Positions 27,183 to 36,646 of a stretch of 64,000 nucleotides of DNA are shown one piece after another. A model generated the notes under the pieces. That model saw only the letters and a program-made list of their open reading frames with translations. It made no database searches and was not told where the DNA came from. How positions within the stretch are numbered: the first letter of the stretch is position 1; every line of letters begins with the position of its first letter. Where the stretch lies: assembly GCF_001428025.1 (NCBI RefSeq), contig NZ_LMSC01000006.1, positions 180-64,179 on the forward strand, written 5' to 3'. The position numbers and the translations under genes were made by a program. Source of the DNA: Phycicoccus sp. Soil748 (GTDB lineage Bacteria; Actinomycetota; Actinomycetes; Actinomycetales; Dermatophilaceae).

Positions 27183-27208
27183 GGAACATCCAGGCCCTAC
27201 GATCGGTT
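27183..27208 (+). promoter_or_regulatory. SigR/SigH-type promoter of trxB
   Basis: GGAAC (27183-27187), 18 bases, then GTT (27206-27208). This is the spacing and nearly the sequence of the GGAAT-N18-GTT element used by thiol-stress ECF sigma factors, whose classic target is trxBA. A TACGAT inside the spacer could serve as a separate housekeeping -10. The leader to the GTG start is about 55 bases. Confidence 0.7.
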
Positions 27209-27270
27209 GCAGACATCAGCACCGTATGTAGCGGTGCACCGCCTTCCCGACCACAAGGGGCTGTAGCCGC

Positions 27271-28275
27271 GTGAGCACCACCGCACCTGCCGACATCCGC
27301 AGTCTGATCATCATCGGCTCCGGGCCGGCCGGGTACACCGCTGCCGTGTACGCCGCCCGGGCCAACCTCCAGCCGCTGCTCTTCGAGGGCGCCGTCACCG
27401 CTGGTGGCGCGCTGATGAACACCACCGAGGTCGAGAACTTCCCCGGCTTCCGCGACGGCATCATGGGGCCCGACCTCATGGACAACATGCGTGCGCAGGC
27501 CGAGCGGTTCGGCGCCGAGATCATCACCGACGACGTCGAGTCGGTCGACCTCGCGGGCGACGTCAAGACCGTGGTCGACGCCGAGGGCAACACCTACCGC
27601 GCCCGCGCGGTCATCCTCGCGATGGGCTCGGCCTACCGCGAGCTCGGGCTCCCCGACGAGAAGCGCCTCTCCGGGCACGGCGTGAGCTGGTGTGCGACCT
27701 GTGACGGCTTCTTCTTCCGCGACCAGGACATCGTGGTCGTCGGGGGCGGCGACTCCGCCGTCGAGGAGGCCACGTTCCTCACCAAGTTCGCCCGGACCGT
27801 GACCATCGTCCACCGCCGCGACGAGCTGCGCGCCTCCAAGATCATGGCCGAGCGCGCCCTGTCCAACGACAAGATCCGCTTCGCCTGGAACTCCGCCGTC
27901 GACGCCATCCACGGCGAGGACAAGCTCACCGGCGTCACGCTGCGCGACACGGTCACCGGCGAGACCCGCGAGCTGCCCGTCACGGGACTGTTCGTCGCCA
28001 TCGGCCACGACCCGCGCAACGAGCTGGTCAAGGGTGTTGTCGACCTCGACGACGAGGGCTACGTGCTCGTCCAGGGCCGCAGCACCCTCACCAACCTGGC
28101 CGGTGTCTTCGCCGCCGGCGACCTGGTCGACCACACCTACCGCCAGGCCATCACCGCGGCCGGCTCCGGCTGTGCCGCGGCGCTGGACGCCGAGCGGTTC
28201 CTCGCCGACCTCGAGGCGGCCGGGGCGCCGTTCGAGGACGCGGCACCGCTGCAGGAGCCTGCCGGCATCTACTGA
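27271..28275 (+). CDS. trxB: Thioredoxin reductase
   Basis: 334 residues, usual length. FAD-binding GSGPAG (16-21), redox-active CATC (Cys141, Cys144), NADPH-binding VVVGGGDS (155-162) and the C-terminal FAD motif (AAGDLVD) are all present. It transfers electrons from NADPH to thioredoxin, whose gene follows 98 bp downstream. The GTG start is the first in frame after the predicted promoter. Expression under disulfide stress is likely through the SigR-type promoter. Confidence 0.97.
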   Translation: MSTTAPADIRSLIIIGSGPAGYTAAVYAARANLQPLLFEGAVTAGGALMNTTEVENFPGFRDGIMGPDLMDNMRAQAERFGAEIITDDVESVDLAGDVKTVVDAEGNTYRARAVILAMGSAYRELGLPDEKRLSGHGVSWCATCDGFFFRDQDIVVVGGGDSAVEEATFLTKFARTVTIVHRRDELRASKIMAERALSNDKIRFAWNSAVDAIHGEDKLTGVTLRDTVTGETRELPVTGLFVAIGHDPRNELVKGVVDLDDEGYVLVQGRSTLTNLAGVFAAGDLVDHTYRQAITAAGSGCAAALDAERFLADLEAAGAPFEDAAPLQEPAGIY

Positions 28276-28373
28276 GCCCTGTCAGCCCCGCTGCCACGCT
28301 GGCAGCACCCACTTCACCGCACCACTTCCCCAGCACCACCTCAACCAGCAGCACCACCGAAAGGAGCCCCCGA

Positions 28374-28700
28374 GTGGGAGCCATCAAGGACACCACGGAC
28401 GCCACCTTCGAGGCGGACGTCCTCAAGAACGACAAGCCCGTCCTCGTCGACTTCTGGGCGCCCTGGTGCGGCCCGTGCCGTGCGGTCGCCCCCGTCCTGG
28501 AGGAGCTCGCCGCCGCGCACGCGGACAAGATCGACATCGTCAAGCTCAACACCGACGAGAACGTCCAGGTGAGCTCGCGCTACGGCATCACCGGCATCCC
28601 GACGCTCAACGTCTACGTCAACGGTGAGGTCGTCAAGACCCTCGTCGGCGCGATGCCCAAGCCCAAGCTCGTCCGCGAGCTGGCCGACTACCTCGGCTGA
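28374..28700 (+). CDS. trxA: Thioredoxin
   Basis: 108 residues with the active site WCGPC (Cys32, Cys35), the cis-Pro segment GIPTLNVY and the normal thioredoxin length. A clear AAGGAG (28361-28366) seven bases before the GTG fixes the start. It is the cytosolic disulfide reductant served by the adjacent TrxB. A hairpin follows 15 bp after the stop, so the transcription unit ends here. Confidence 0.97.
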   Translation: MGAIKDTTDATFEADVLKNDKPVLVDFWAPWCGPCRAVAPVLEELAAAHADKIDIVKLNTDENVQVSSRYGITGIPTLNVYVNGEVVKTLVGAMPKPKLVRELADYLG

Positions 28701-28715
28701 CCGACTTGTCCATGC

Positions 28716-28755
28716 CGTGCGTGCCGGTCGTCCCTCGGGGCGGCCGGCACGCACG
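28716..28755 (+). terminator. Hairpin terminator of trxB-trxA
   Basis: Arms CGTGCGTGCCGG (28716-28727) and CCGGCACGCACG (28744-28755) pair perfectly, extend by three further pairs, and close a 10-base loop. No U tract follows. Confidence 0.75.
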
Positions 28756-28796
28756 TATGAGCGCTGGGCCACCCCCATCCACCTGACGTGCTGCGG

Positions 28797-28826
28797 TTGG
28801 ATGAACCGGGGAGCCTGACCTAGGCT
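28797..28826 (+). promoter_or_regulatory. Promoter of cwlM
   Basis: TTGGAT (28797-28802), an 18-bp spacer and TAGGCT (28821-28826) make a housekeeping-type promoter. The start GTG of cwlM is about 75 bases beyond the expected transcription start and is preceded by TTGGAGG. Confidence 0.6.
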
Positions 28827-28905
28827 CGTCCTCTGCACGCGCGCAGGGCCGCCGCGTGAGAACCCCCTGACCTGCACGAACGTCCCTGTCCCCCTTGGAG
28901 GCTGC

Positions 28906-30102
28906 GTGTCCGACAGCAAGAACGGTCTGCTCGGCCTCGGCAGCCGCGGCGCCGCCGTCCTCGACGTGCGCACGCGCCTGGCTGCCCTCGCCTCGGACGA
29001 CCTGCCAGAGCTGCGCGGACTGCTCGACGCCCCTGTGGACGACGCTGTGGACAACCCGCACGAGGTGTACGACGTGGCGCTCGAGCGTGCGGTGCGCGCC
29101 TTCCAGCAGCACAAGGGCCTCATCGTCGACGGGGTCGTCGGCGTCGAGACCTTCGGTGCCATCGACGGGGCCCGCTGGACCCTCGGTGACCGCATCCTCG
29201 TGCACACCCCGGGCCACCTGCAGCGCGGCGAGGACGTCGCCAGCCTCCAGGAGCGGCTCAACACCCTCGGCTTCGCCGCCGGCCGCGCCGACGGGCGCTT
29301 CGGCCCGGAGACCGAGCGGGCGGTGCGCGGCTTCCAGCGCGCCTACGGCCTGCCCGGGGACGGGTCGGTGGGCCCCGAGACGCTGCGCGCGTTCGAGGAC
29401 CTGCGCCGCTCGGTGTCGGGTGGCTCGTCGACGGTGCTGCGCGAGCGTGAGCGCGTACGCCGCGCCGGCCACAACCTCAGCGGCCGCACCGTCGTGCTCG
29501 ACCCCGGTCACGGCGGCAGCGACAGCGGTGCCGCCGCCCACGGGCTGGTCGAGTCCGACCTGGTCATGGACCTCGCCCGGAGGATCGAGGGGCGGCTCAC
29601 CGCCATCGGTGTCGCGGTGGTCTACACCCGCACCCCGCACGGGAGCCCCAGCGAGGAGGAGCGGGCAGCCACCGCCAACGGCGCCGGCGCCGACCTGCTG
29701 CTCTCGCTGCACTGCGACTCCCACGACGCCGCCGACGCCAGCGGTGTCGCCACCTTCTTCTTCGGCCGCGACCGCCGGACCTCGTGGTCGGCGATCGGCG
29801 AGCACCTGGCCGACCTCGTGCTGCGCGAGATCGTCGCCCGCACCGGACTGGCCAACTGCCGCTCGCACGGACGGTCCTGGGCTCTGCTCCAGCAGACCAC
29901 GATGCCCGCCGTGCGCATCGAGGCCGGGTACCTCTCCCACCCCGAGGACGCCGCGCGCCTGGCCGACCCCGCCTTCCGCGACACCATCGCCGAGGCCGTC
30001 CTGGTCAGCCTGCAGCGCCTCTACCTCGGCGACGACGACACGGCCACGACCGGCGTCCTGCAGCTCGGTGACCTGCGGGCCTACCTCGCTGCGCACTCCT
30101 GA
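28906..30102 (+). CDS. cwlM: CwlM-like N-acetylmuramoyl-L-alanine amidase family regulator
   Basis: 398 residues, no signal peptide. Two peptidoglycan-binding domains (about 16-90 and 105-168) precede an Amidase_3 domain (195-375) with zinc ligands His202, Glu216 and His269 and the catalytic Glu339 in place. A short tail has Thr residues at 379-382 (DDDTATTG). In mycobacteria CwlM stays in the cytoplasm, is phosphorylated by PknB on its C-terminal Thr and stimulates MurA; the absence of a signal peptide and the similar tail suggest the same role. Located between trxA and parB as expected. Confidence 0.93.
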   Translation: MSDSKNGLLGLGSRGAAVLDVRTRLAALASDDLPELRGLLDAPVDDAVDNPHEVYDVALERAVRAFQQHKGLIVDGVVGVETFGAIDGARWTLGDRILVHTPGHLQRGEDVASLQERLNTLGFAAGRADGRFGPETERAVRGFQRAYGLPGDGSVGPETLRAFEDLRRSVSGGSSTVLRERERVRRAGHNLSGRTVVLDPGHGGSDSGAAAHGLVESDLVMDLARRIEGRLTAIGVAVVYTRTPHGSPSEEERAATANGAGADLLLSLHCDSHDAADASGVATFFFGRDRRTSWSAIGEHLADLVLREIVARTGLANCRSHGRSWALLQQTTMPAVRIEAGYLSHPEDAARLADPAFRDTIAEAVLVSLQRLYLGDDDTATTGVLQLGDLRAYLAAHS

Positions 30103-30277
30103 GGCTGCCCACTCCTGAGCCGCTGTCGCATGGGGCTTCCGTCCCCTCCCGGAGGCAGGCGTGCCGTCACTACTGGCGTCCGAATCACCGTGCGGCGCAA
30201 CGGTTTCCAGCATGTGAGCTGAGCCCTCGTGGCTGGTGGTCCCGACCGCGCTGACTGACGCCGCAGCGTCACGGAGC

Positions 30278-30301
30278 CCGATGTTTCACGGGAAACGTCG
30301 G
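30278..30301. terminator. ParS-like hairpin between convergent cwlM and parB
   Basis: CCGATGTTTC (30278-30287), loop ACGG, GAAACGTCGG (30292-30301). The core resembles parS (one central and one flanking change), and the extended arms form a 10-bp stem with one G-T pair, one base beyond the parB stop. It can act as terminator, as a weak ParB site, or both. Confidence 0.5.
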
Positions 30302-30302
30302 G

Positions 30303-31466
30303 TCAGGCGCTGCGGTCGACGCCCAGCAGGTCGACGATGCGGTTGAGGTCCTCGACCGAGGCGAACTCCACCGTGAGCTTGCCCTTGCGCTGGCCCAGGG
30401 CGATGTTGACGCGGGTGTCGAAGCGGTCCGAGAGCCGAGCGGCCAGGTCGTCCAGCTGCGGGTGGCGGTTGCCGGCCCGGGGCCGCCGCGGTGCCGGGCG
30501 CTCCTGGTCCTCGCCGAGCGCGACGATCTCCTCGACGCTGCGCACCGAGAGCCCCTCTGCCACGATCCGCTGGGCCAGGCGCTCCATGGCCGCCCCGTCC
30601 TCGAGGGACAGCAGGGCCCGCGCGTGACCGGCTGACAGGACGCCGGCTGCGACGCGACGGGCCACCAGCGGCGGGAGCTTGAGCAGTCGCAGAGTGTTGG
30701 AGATCTGCGGACGCGACCGGCCGATGCGGCCGGCGAGCTCGTCGTGCGTGCAGCCGAAGTCCTCGAGCAGCTGCTGGTAGGCCGCGGCCTCCTCGAGCGC
30801 GTTGAGCTGGCTGCGGTGGAGGTTCTCCAGGAGGGCGTCACGGAGGAGGTCGTCGTCGTCGGTCTCCTTGACGATCGCGGGGATCGTCGACTTGCCCGCC
30901 TCCTGCGAGGCGCGCCACCGACGCTCACCCATGATGAGCTCGTAGCGCACGCCTTCGGGCGCACTGTCGAGGTCATCAGGCCCCTGACCTGCGGGAATGG
31001 GGCGCACCACGATCGGCTGAAGCACCCCGATCTCGCGGATCGAGTGCACCAACTCGGCCATGTCGTCCTCGTCGAACACGGCCCGGGGCTGCTTCGGGTT
31101 GGGCCGGATCGACAAGATCGGCAGGTCGCCGTACGACGCACCGGGGACCGGGGCGAGCTCCTCGCGATCCGAGGCGGCTTCGTCATCGTTGGACCCGCCG
31201 GCGTCGACGGCGGCATTCGCGCCGTCCGCGCCGCCCGCGGTGACAGCGTCTGCTGCGGGAACCACCTGGGTCTCGCCGGTGCCGTCAGCGGGGATGTCGG
31301 CGGTGCCGTCGGCGCTGCCATCGGTGTCAGCTGGCGGCTCTGGCGTAGCGGGCTGAATGCGCTGGTCTGGGAAGAACACGTCCACCGGGCGACCCGACGC
31401 AGAGGTGGGGGCGTTGGGGATGAGGGCACCCAGGCCCCGGCCGAGGGCGCGGCGCTTCTCGCTCAT
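30303..31466 (-). CDS. parB: Chromosome partitioning protein ParB
   Basis: 387 residues. The start ATG (31464-31466) has a GAAGGA ribosome binding site and gives the conserved N-terminus [18 protein letters not shown] long acidic/Ala-rich linker (about 40-130) precedes the CTPase/parS-binding core ([19 protein letters not shown], then the helix-turn-helix region around [14 protein letters not shown]) and a C-terminal dimerisation domain. It binds the parS sites seen in and near parA and loads onto the origin region. The gene is 52 bp downstream of parA. Confidence 0.96.
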   Translation of the reverse strand: MSEKRRALGRGLGALIPNAPTSASGRPVDVFFPDQRIQPATPEPPADTDGSADGTADIPADGTGETQVVPAADAVTAGGADGANAAVDAGGSNDDEAASDREELAPVPGASYGDLPILSIRPNPKQPRAVFDEDDMAELVHSIREIGVLQPIVVRPIPAGQGPDDLDSAPEGVRYELIMGERRWRASQEAGKSTIPAIVKETDDDDLLRDALLENLHRSQLNALEEAAAYQQLLEDFGCTHDELAGRIGRSRPQISNTLRLLKLPPLVARRVAAGVLSAGHARALLSLEDGAAMERLAQRIVAEGLSVRSVEEIVALGEDQERPAPRRPRAGNRHPQLDDLAARLSDRFDTRVNIALGQRKGKLTVEFASVEDLNRIVDLLGVDRSA

Positions 31467-31518
31467 GTGGTCGTCCTTCTCGTCTCTGCGTGGTCGGTGG
31501 TGGGGAAGGCTGGGCTGT

Positions 31519-32700
31519 TCAGGCGCCTGCAGGCGCGACGCCACGGTCGGCGAGCTCTGCGGCGGCACCGAGGTAGGACAGGGCGCCGCTGGAGTTCGGG
31601 TCGTAGGTCATCACGGTCTGGCCGTGGCTCGGCGCCTCGGAGATGCGCACCGAGCGAGGGACGGTGTTGCGCAGCACCTGCTCGGGGAAGTGGTTGCGCA
31701 CCTCCTCGGCGACCTGCGCCGACAGGCGGGTGCGACCGTCGTACATCGTGAGCAGGATGGTGGACACGTGCAACGTCGGGTTGAGGTGGTTGCGGATCAG
31801 CTCGATGTTCTTCAGGAGCTGTGAGAGGCCCTCCAGCGCGTAGTACTCGCACTGGATGGGGATGAACACCTCCTGCGCCGCGACGAAGGCGTTGACGGTG
31901 AGCAGGCCCAGGCTCGGGGGGCAGTCGACCAGCACGTAGTCGGGGGCCGGCACGTCGGACGTCGCCGTGTGCTGCAGGTAGGCCGTGATCGCGCGCTGTA
32001 GCCGCGTCTCACGAGCCACCAACGACACCAGCTCGATCTCCGCGCCGGCCAGGTCGATCGTCGCCGGGGCGCACCACAGCCCGGGGATGTCCGGACACTC
32101 CTGCACCACGTCCGCCATGGGGGTGCCGTCCACGAGCACGTCGTAGATGCTCGGCACCTCCGCGTGGTGGTCGATCCCCAGGGCAGTGCTGGCGTTTCCC
32201 TGCGGGTCGATGTCGATGACCAGCACGGTGAGACCGGCTTGGGCCAGCGCCGCTGCCACGTTCACCGTGGTGGTCGTCTTGCCCACGCCACCCTTCTGGT
32301 TGGCCACGGTGAGCACCCGCGTCGCCGTCGGCTTGGGGAAGACCCGACCGGTCAGGGCGATGCGCTTCCGCGCGTCCTCCGCCACGGCGCGAGCCAAGGG
32401 AGTGTCATGGTCTGCAGTCGGCAGGGACGAAGCGAGCTCCTCGCGCTCCTCCGTTTCACGTGAAACGACCGCAGCGAGCGCATCAGCCGCGGCGTCGACG
32501 TCGATGCTGTGACCATCGTGAGCATCGCGGTCGTCGCCGTCGCCGTCGTGGCTGTCGTCAGTGTCTCCGTCAGGCGCAGTTTCACGTGAAACGGTCTCCG
32601 CTACCGGTTCGGGGCCGGGCCATCCCACCGGTGCCTCGGTGGTGCCGGGGCGACGGGGCCACCCCAGCCCCGGATGGATCTCCAGCGGGGCGGAAGTCAC
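31519..32700 (-). CDS. parA: Chromosome partitioning ATPase ParA
   Basis: 393 residues from the GTG at 32698-32700, supported by a GAGGTGA ribosome binding site and by a TAGGGT -10 box (complement 32733-32738) that lies inside the alternative, longer ATG-start reading (32748). The first 120 residues are acidic and variable and contain two parS palindromes in their DNA. The deviant Walker A ([14 protein letters not shown]), Walker B-like (YVLVDCPPS) and ParA helix motifs follow. It uses ATP-dependent nucleoid binding to move ParB-bound origins. Confidence 0.95.
   Translation of the reverse strand: MTSAPLEIHPGLGWPRRPGTTEAPVGWPGPEPVAETVSRETAPDGDTDDSHDGDGDDRDAHDGHSIDVDAAADALAAVVSRETEEREELASSLPTADHDTPLARAVAEDARKRIALTGRVFPKPTATRVLTVANQKGGVGKTTTTVNVAAALAQAGLTVLVIDIDPQGNASTALGIDHHAEVPSIYDVLVDGTPMADVVQECPDIPGLWCAPATIDLAGAEIELVSLVARETRLQRAITAYLQHTATSDVPAPDYVLVDCPPSLGLLTVNAFVAAQEVFIPIQCEYYALEGLSQLLKNIELIRNHLNPTLHVSTILLTMYDGRTRLSAQVAEEVRNHFPEQVLRNTVPRSVRISEAPSHGQTVMTYDPNSSGALSYLGAAAELADRGVAPAGA
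32452..32467. other. parS centromere site (within parA)
   Basis: CGTTTCACGTGAAACG, a perfect 16-bp palindrome with the 14-bp parS core intact. Lies in the variable N-terminal coding part of parA. Confidence 0.95.
32578..32593. other. parS centromere site (within parA)
   Basis: AGTTTCACGTGAAACG, exact 14-bp parS core, 126 bp from the previous site, also in the N-terminal coding part of parA. Reading the palindrome in this frame gives the recurring VSRET peptide at both places. Confidence 0.95.
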
Positions 32701-32732
32701 GCGGTCACCTCGTTGGCCATGGGCATCATCCA

Positions 32733-32738
32733 ACCCTA
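32733..32738 (-). promoter_or_regulatory. -10 box of parA-parB
   Basis: TAGGGT on the minus strand, about 32 bases upstream of the chosen GTG. No clear -35 is seen. Confidence 0.4.
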
Positions 32739-32806
32739 CGCGGACCATCCGTCACAAACCGGTGAGCACGCCGGAGCGGGCGAACCCGACTGCTGCTGGG
32801 CGGTGG

Positions 32807-33544
32807 TCAGCGTCGCTTCCGCCGGTCCTTCTTCTGACGGCCCACTCCTGCGCCCACGGTGATCTCCAGGGTCAGCGTGGCCACCTCGAGGAGGTCGGCT
32901 CCGTGCTGGCGGACGGTCGCGCCGGTCATCCCCAGTCGCCGCAGCACCGCCGTCGCCGCATCGAGCTCCGCCTGCGCGCTGCATCCCTTGAGGGCCACCA
33001 AGGTGCCGCCCTCAGTCAGGAGGGGGAACGTCCAGCGGGCCAGCTTGTCGATGCGAGCCACCGCGCGGGCAGTCGCCCAGGGCAGCCGCAGCACCCCGTC
33101 GAACTCCTCGGCCCGGCCCCGGTGCACCGTGCAGTTGTCCAGTCCCAGCTCCGCGATGGTGTCGCTGAGCCACGTGGTGCGGCGCAGCATGGGTTCGACG
33201 AGGTGGAGCTCGAGGTCTGGTCGGGCAATGGCGAGGGCGAGACCCGGAAGCCCGGCTCCCGAGCCGACGTCGACGACCGCGGCGCCATGGGGGAAGGAGT
33301 CCTGTGCCACGGCACAGTTCAGGATGTGGCGCTCCCACAGGATGGGTACCTCGCGCGGACCGATCAGCCCGTGCGAGACCCCCGTGTCGGCCAGGATCTC
33401 GGAGAACCGCTCGCCCAGTCCCAGTCGCGCACCGAAGACCGCGGCTGCGGCCGACGGGGCCACGGGTGCCGGTACGGGAGTCTGGGTGATGGGGCTGCCG
33501 GCGTCAGGGCTGCCGGCGTCGGGGCCGTCGGCGGGGAGGGTCAT
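32807..33544 (-). CDS. rsmG: 16S rRNA (guanine-N7) methyltransferase RsmG
   Basis: 245 residues from ATG 33542-33544, preceded by GAGG five bases upstream; a GTG two codons earlier is an alternative. The SAM-binding region VVDVGSGAGLPGLALAI and the family-specific WERHILN and WATARAVARI segments are present. The Ala/Pro-rich first 30 residues and the Lys/Arg-rich tail (KKDRRKRR) are outside the core. It methylates 16S rRNA; its place between jag and parA is conserved. Confidence 0.95.
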   Translation of the reverse strand: MTLPADGPDAGSPDAGSPITQTPVPAPVAPSAAAAVFGARLGLGERFSEILADTGVSHGLIGPREVPILWERHILNCAVAQDSFPHGAAVVDVGSGAGLPGLALAIARPDLELHLVEPMLRRTTWLSDTIAELGLDNCTVHRGRAEEFDGVLRLPWATARAVARIDKLARWTFPLLTEGGTLVALKGCSAQAELDAATAVLRRLGMTGATVRQHGADLLEVATLTLEITVGAGVGRQKKDRRKRR

Positions 33545-33663
33545 GGCCACCTCGGGGGTCGGTCACCGTCACGCGCTCTGCGCCGGCGTCTGCGGGAGAT
33601 CAGCCTAGGGCCTCGTAGGCACGGCGCTGTACCCGACGACGACCGCCCTGACGAGCGATATGA

Positions 33664-33698
33664 CGAAGGGCGCAGGACCAGTGGTCCTGCGCCCTTCG
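33664..33698 (-). terminator. Terminator of the rpmH-rnpA-yidD-yidC-jag operon
   Basis: A 17-base arm (33664-33680) is perfectly complementary to 33682-33698; with a realistic loop this is a 14-bp stem. It lies 38 bp after the jag stop on the minus strand and 120 bp before rsmG. Confidence 0.8.
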
Positions 33699-33717
33699 GG
33701 CTGGCACCAGCAGGTGC

Positions 33718-33733
33718 CGTTTCACGTGAAACA
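33718..33733. other. parS centromere site (between jag and rsmG)
   Basis: CGTTTCACGTGAAACA, exact parS core, two bases after the jag stop codon on the minus strand. Confidence 0.95.
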
Positions 33734-33735
33734 GG

Positions 33736-34473
33736 TCAGGCGGGCAGCACCACGACGAAGCGACGCGGCTCCACGCCGTCGGACTCTGAGGAGAGGCCGG
33801 CGGCCAGCACCTCGTCGTGCACGACCTTGCGCTCGAAAGCGGTCATCGGCTCCAACGAGGCCTTCTCACCCGTGGCGCGCACATCGGCAATGGCCTTCTG
33901 CGCGATGGTGACCAGGGACGCGCGACGCTCGGCGCGGTGACCCGCGACATCCAGCATCAGGCGGGAGCGCTCACCGGTCGCCGACTGCACAGCGAGCCGG
34001 GTGAGCTCCTGCAGCGCGTCGAGCACCTTGCCGTCCTGGCCCACGAGGCGACGGGGCACCCGGCCCTCCTCGGAGTCGACGATGGACACGGCAGCACGAT
34101 CGCCGTCCACGTCCACGTCGATGTCGCCGTCGAGGTCGGCGATGTCCAGCAGCGTCTCCAGGAAGTCGGCCGCCACCTCGCCCTCGCGCTCGAGGTCGGC
34201 GGTCTTGGCCGGTCGCCGGCGCACGGCTCCCTCGCGGGGAGCGTCGGCCCCTGCCTCGTCGCCGTCCGTGGCGAGGTCCGTGTCGAGGTCCTCGGCGTCG
34301 GCGTCGAGGGTCTCGGCGCCCATCGGCTCCGTGGCTGCGGCGTCCTCCTCGGTGTTGTCCACCGTCTCGGAGACGAGGGTGTCGTCGGTGGCGGCGGGCG
34401 GCGGCTCGCTGCTGGTCGGGGCGGCGTCGGCGATCTGGTCGCCGTCCACGGCGGTGTGGTGCTGCTCAGTCAT
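33736..34473 (-). CDS. jag: Jag/KhpB RNA-binding protein
   Basis: 245 residues. An acidic Asp/Glu/Ala-rich N-terminus (about 1-95) replaces the usual Jag_N domain, then a KH domain with RRLVGQDGKVLDALQ (GxxG-type loop) and a C-terminal R3H domain (RASLVTIAQKA, PMTAFERKVVHDEV). Jag/KhpB binds RNA and is linked to YidC, cell elongation and PknB-dependent control in other Gram-positives. Located 22 bp after yidC. Confidence 0.93.
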   Translation of the reverse strand: MTEQHHTAVDGDQIADAAPTSSEPPPAATDDTLVSETVDNTEEDAAATEPMGAETLDADAEDLDTDLATDGDEAGADAPREGAVRRRPAKTADLEREGEVAADFLETLLDIADLDGDIDVDVDGDRAAVSIVDSEEGRVPRRLVGQDGKVLDALQELTRLAVQSATGERSRLMLDVAGHRAERRASLVTIAQKAIADVRATGEKASLEPMTAFERKVVHDEVLAAGLSSESDGVEPRRFVVVLPA

Positions 34474-34495
34474 GGTGATGGCTCTCAGTTGTCGG

Positions 34496-35536
34496 TCAGT
34501 TGTCGGTGGTCGACGTGGTCTCGGTGGCCGGGCGCGAGGTGGTCGAGCCGGAAGTGCTCGTCCGCGGCTTGGCCTGGCCGCCCTTCTTCTTCTTGTTGCG
34601 GGTGGGCTGCTGACGCTGGCCTGTGGGCTTGGGTGCTTCCTCAGTGTCCGACTTGTCGCTCTTGTCCAGTCCCTTGACCGTGAACTCCTGGACCGGCTTC
34701 CCGCGCTTGGCCCGGCGCTGCTGCATGGCCTTCTCCGCCGGCGAGCCGGGCGCCGGCATGCGGCGGATCACGTAGAACTGCTGGCACATGGACCACACGT
34801 TGGTGGTGAGCCAGTAGAGCAGGACACCGATGGGGAAGTTGACGCCGGAGATCGCGAAGAACAGGGGCATCAGGTAGAGCAGCATCTTCTGCTGCTTGGC
34901 GAACGGGTTGTCGAGCGCCGACGCCGGCATGTTCTTCATCATCAGCTGGCGCTGGGTGGTGAACGTGCTGGCGGACATCAGGACGATGAGCAGGACCGTG
35001 ACGATCTTGGTGGTCAGGGTGTCCGCGCCCATGAACTTGTCGGACAGCTGCGCCCCGAAGAGCGTGGACTGCTCGGCCTGGCCGGCCAGCGTCCGTGTGA
35101 TCGGGCCGATCGGCGGCGTCTCCCCGGAGGCGATCTTCTGCAGGCCGTTGAGCACGCGGAAGAGGCCGAAGAAGAACGGCGACTGCAGCAGGATCGGCAG
35201 GCACGAGCTGAACGGGTTGGTCCCGGTCCGCTTGTACAGGTCCATCGTCTCCTGCGTCATGGCCTGACGGGAGTCGGGGTCGGTCTTGCCCTTGTACTTG
35301 GCCTGGATCTTCTGCATCTCCGGCTGGATGAGCTGCATCCGCCTCGAGGCGTGGATCTGCTTGACGAACAGCGGGATCATCGCTGCCCGCATGACGACGA
35401 CGAGGCCGATGATGGACAGCACCCACGCGACACCGGACGCTCCGGGGATCCCGATCGCGGTGAACAGGGAGTGCCATCCCCACAGGATCCACGAGACGAT
35501 CCATTCGAACGGGTAGATCAGGTCACTGAAGCTCAT
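34496..35536 (-). CDS. yidC: Membrane protein insertase YidC
   Basis: 346 residues with the Oxa1-type five-helix core: a first span about 20-50, the conserved MRAAMIPLFVKQ containing the hydrophilic-groove Arg (near residue 51), then spans around 110-130, 185-205 and 225-260. The C-terminus after 275 is Lys/Thr/Ser-rich and ends in a low-complexity tail. It inserts membrane proteins alone or with Sec. A GAGGA site precedes the ATG. Confidence 0.96.
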   Translation of the reverse strand: MSFSDLIYPFEWIVSWILWGWHSLFTAIGIPGASGVAWVLSIIGLVVVMRAAMIPLFVKQIHASRRMQLIQPEMQKIQAKYKGKTDPDSRQAMTQETMDLYKRTGTNPFSSCLPILLQSPFFFGLFRVLNGLQKIASGETPPIGPITRTLAGQAEQSTLFGAQLSDKFMGADTLTTKIVTVLLIVLMSASTFTTQRQLMMKNMPASALDNPFAKQQKMLLYLMPLFFAISGVNFPIGVLLYWLTTNVWSMCQQFYVIRRMPAPGSPAEKAMQQRRAKRGKPVQEFTVKGLDKSDKSDTEEAPKPTGQRQQPTRNKKKKGGQAKPRTSTSGSTTSRPATETTSTTDN

Positions 35537-35630
35537 GCTGTCCTCAATCTGGTGGCGCGACGTCGGGGCGACGCCTCACCGGTGGTTCCGGTTGCTCGGC
35601 GTACGCCGAGCGGCCGGGAGGGAGGTGGCC

Positions 35631-35951
35631 CTACCGCTGGTGGGCGGCCGGGGCGGGCGGTGCGGGATGGGTCTGTGGGGTCGCCCTGGTCGTGCTGTCG
35701 GAGGTGCTGTGCGGAGTGCGCTCCGGGACGTGGTCCACGCCGCCCGGGGTCCAGGGATGACACCTGCCCAACCGCTTCAGTGCCAGCCAGGTTCCCTTGA
35801 CGGGACCGAAGCGGCGCAGGGCGGTCACGGCATACGCCGAGCAGGACGGGTAGTAACGGCAGGTCGGGGGCCGCATCGGGGACACGAAGCGCTGGTAGAG
35901 CACGATCGCGCCGATGACCGGGGCGGTGACCACCCGCCCCACCGCGCTCAC
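35631..35951 (-). CDS. yidD: Membrane protein insertion efficiency factor YidD
   Basis: 106 residues. The family core [20 protein letters not shown] and GRCHPW is complete; the C-terminal 35 residues are a Thr/Pro-rich extension. The GTG start overlaps the rnpA stop by GTGA (35948-35951). YidD aids membrane protein insertion and is translated with rnpA. Confidence 0.93.
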   Translation of the reverse strand: MSAVGRVVTAPVIGAIVLYQRFVSPMRPPTCRYYPSCSAYAVTALRRFGPVKGTWLALKRLGRCHPWTPGGVDHVPERTPHSTSDSTTRATPQTHPAPPAPAAHQR

Positions 35952-36352
35952 GGCTGCCTCACCGGGACGGTGGAGGGCTGAGCTGCAGCTGCAAGGGCGC
36001 TCACCTTGGCGGTCACCCGCGGCAGGAGGCGGTCCAGCTCGATGGCCAGCTCGGCCGAGGTGGCCGACGCCGCGGTGGGGTTGGTCCGCACGACGACGTC
36101 GACCCCGTCCGGCACCTGGGCGATCCTCGCCGCGACCAGGGCCCGCAGGCGGCGCTTCGTGCGGTTGCGCACCACGGCGTTGCCCACCCGCTTGGAGACG
36201 ACAAAACCGACCCGCGGCGGGAGTCCCGCACGCGCGTCGGTCTGGCCGGCGTGGACCACGATCAGCGTGGAGCCTGCTCGGGCTCCCCTGGGTCCCCTCA
36301 GGGCCGCCGCGAAGTCCGAGCTCGCACGGAGCCGGTGCCCCGCGGGCAGCAC
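35948..36352 (-). CDS. rnpA: Ribonuclease P protein component
   Basis: 134 residues from GTG 36350-36352, with GAGGCG upstream, 10 bp after rpmH. The start gives the usual N-terminus ([17 protein letters not shown]). The RNR motif ([13 protein letters not shown]) and [13 protein letters not shown] are present. It is the protein subunit that helps the catalytic RNA cut tRNA 5' leaders. A longer reading frame upstream would overlap rpmH and is rejected. Confidence 0.95.
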   Translation of the reverse strand: MLPAGHRLRASSDFAAALRGPRGARAGSTLIVVHAGQTDARAGLPPRVGFVVSKRVGNAVVRNRTKRRLRALVAARIAQVPDGVDVVVRTNPTAASATSAELAIELDRLLPRVTAKVSALAAAAQPSTVPVRQP

Positions 36353-36362
36353 TGGGTTCGCC

Positions 36363-36500
36363 TCAGGCGGAGAGCTCGGAGCGGCCCTTGGCGCGACGAG
36401 CCGAGAGGATGGCGCGACCCGCACGGGTACGCATCCGCAGGCGGAAGCCGTGGGTCTTGGCCCGGCGGCGGTTGTTCGGCTGGAAAGTACGCTTGCTCAC
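36363..36500 (-). CDS. rpmH: 50S ribosomal protein L34
   Basis: 45 residues, starting GTG (36498-36500) behind a GGAG. The sequence begins [19 protein letters not shown] and is Arg/Lys-rich throughout, the hallmark of L34. First gene of the rpmH-rnpA-yidD-yidC-jag unit, divergent from dnaA. Confidence 0.98.
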   Translation of the reverse strand: MSKRTFQPNNRRRAKTHGFRLRMRTRAGRAILSARRAKGRSELSA

Positions 36501-36646
36501 GAGGGATCTCCGTTACTGGTCAGGCGGGCGCCTGCTGAGTGCTGGTCTGCGGCCCCCCAGCCGCAATCGGAAACCCGCGACCGGGGCCACCGAGGTGGCA
36601 TCCGGGGGATTCACGGGCATGCGAAAACGGCCGACAGGCCTGCTCC

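Noticed and set aside
29032..29054. DnaA-box-like TGTGGACGA and TGTGGACAA in cwlM
   Set aside because: Inside a well-conserved coding sequence with no surrounding cluster; probably chance.
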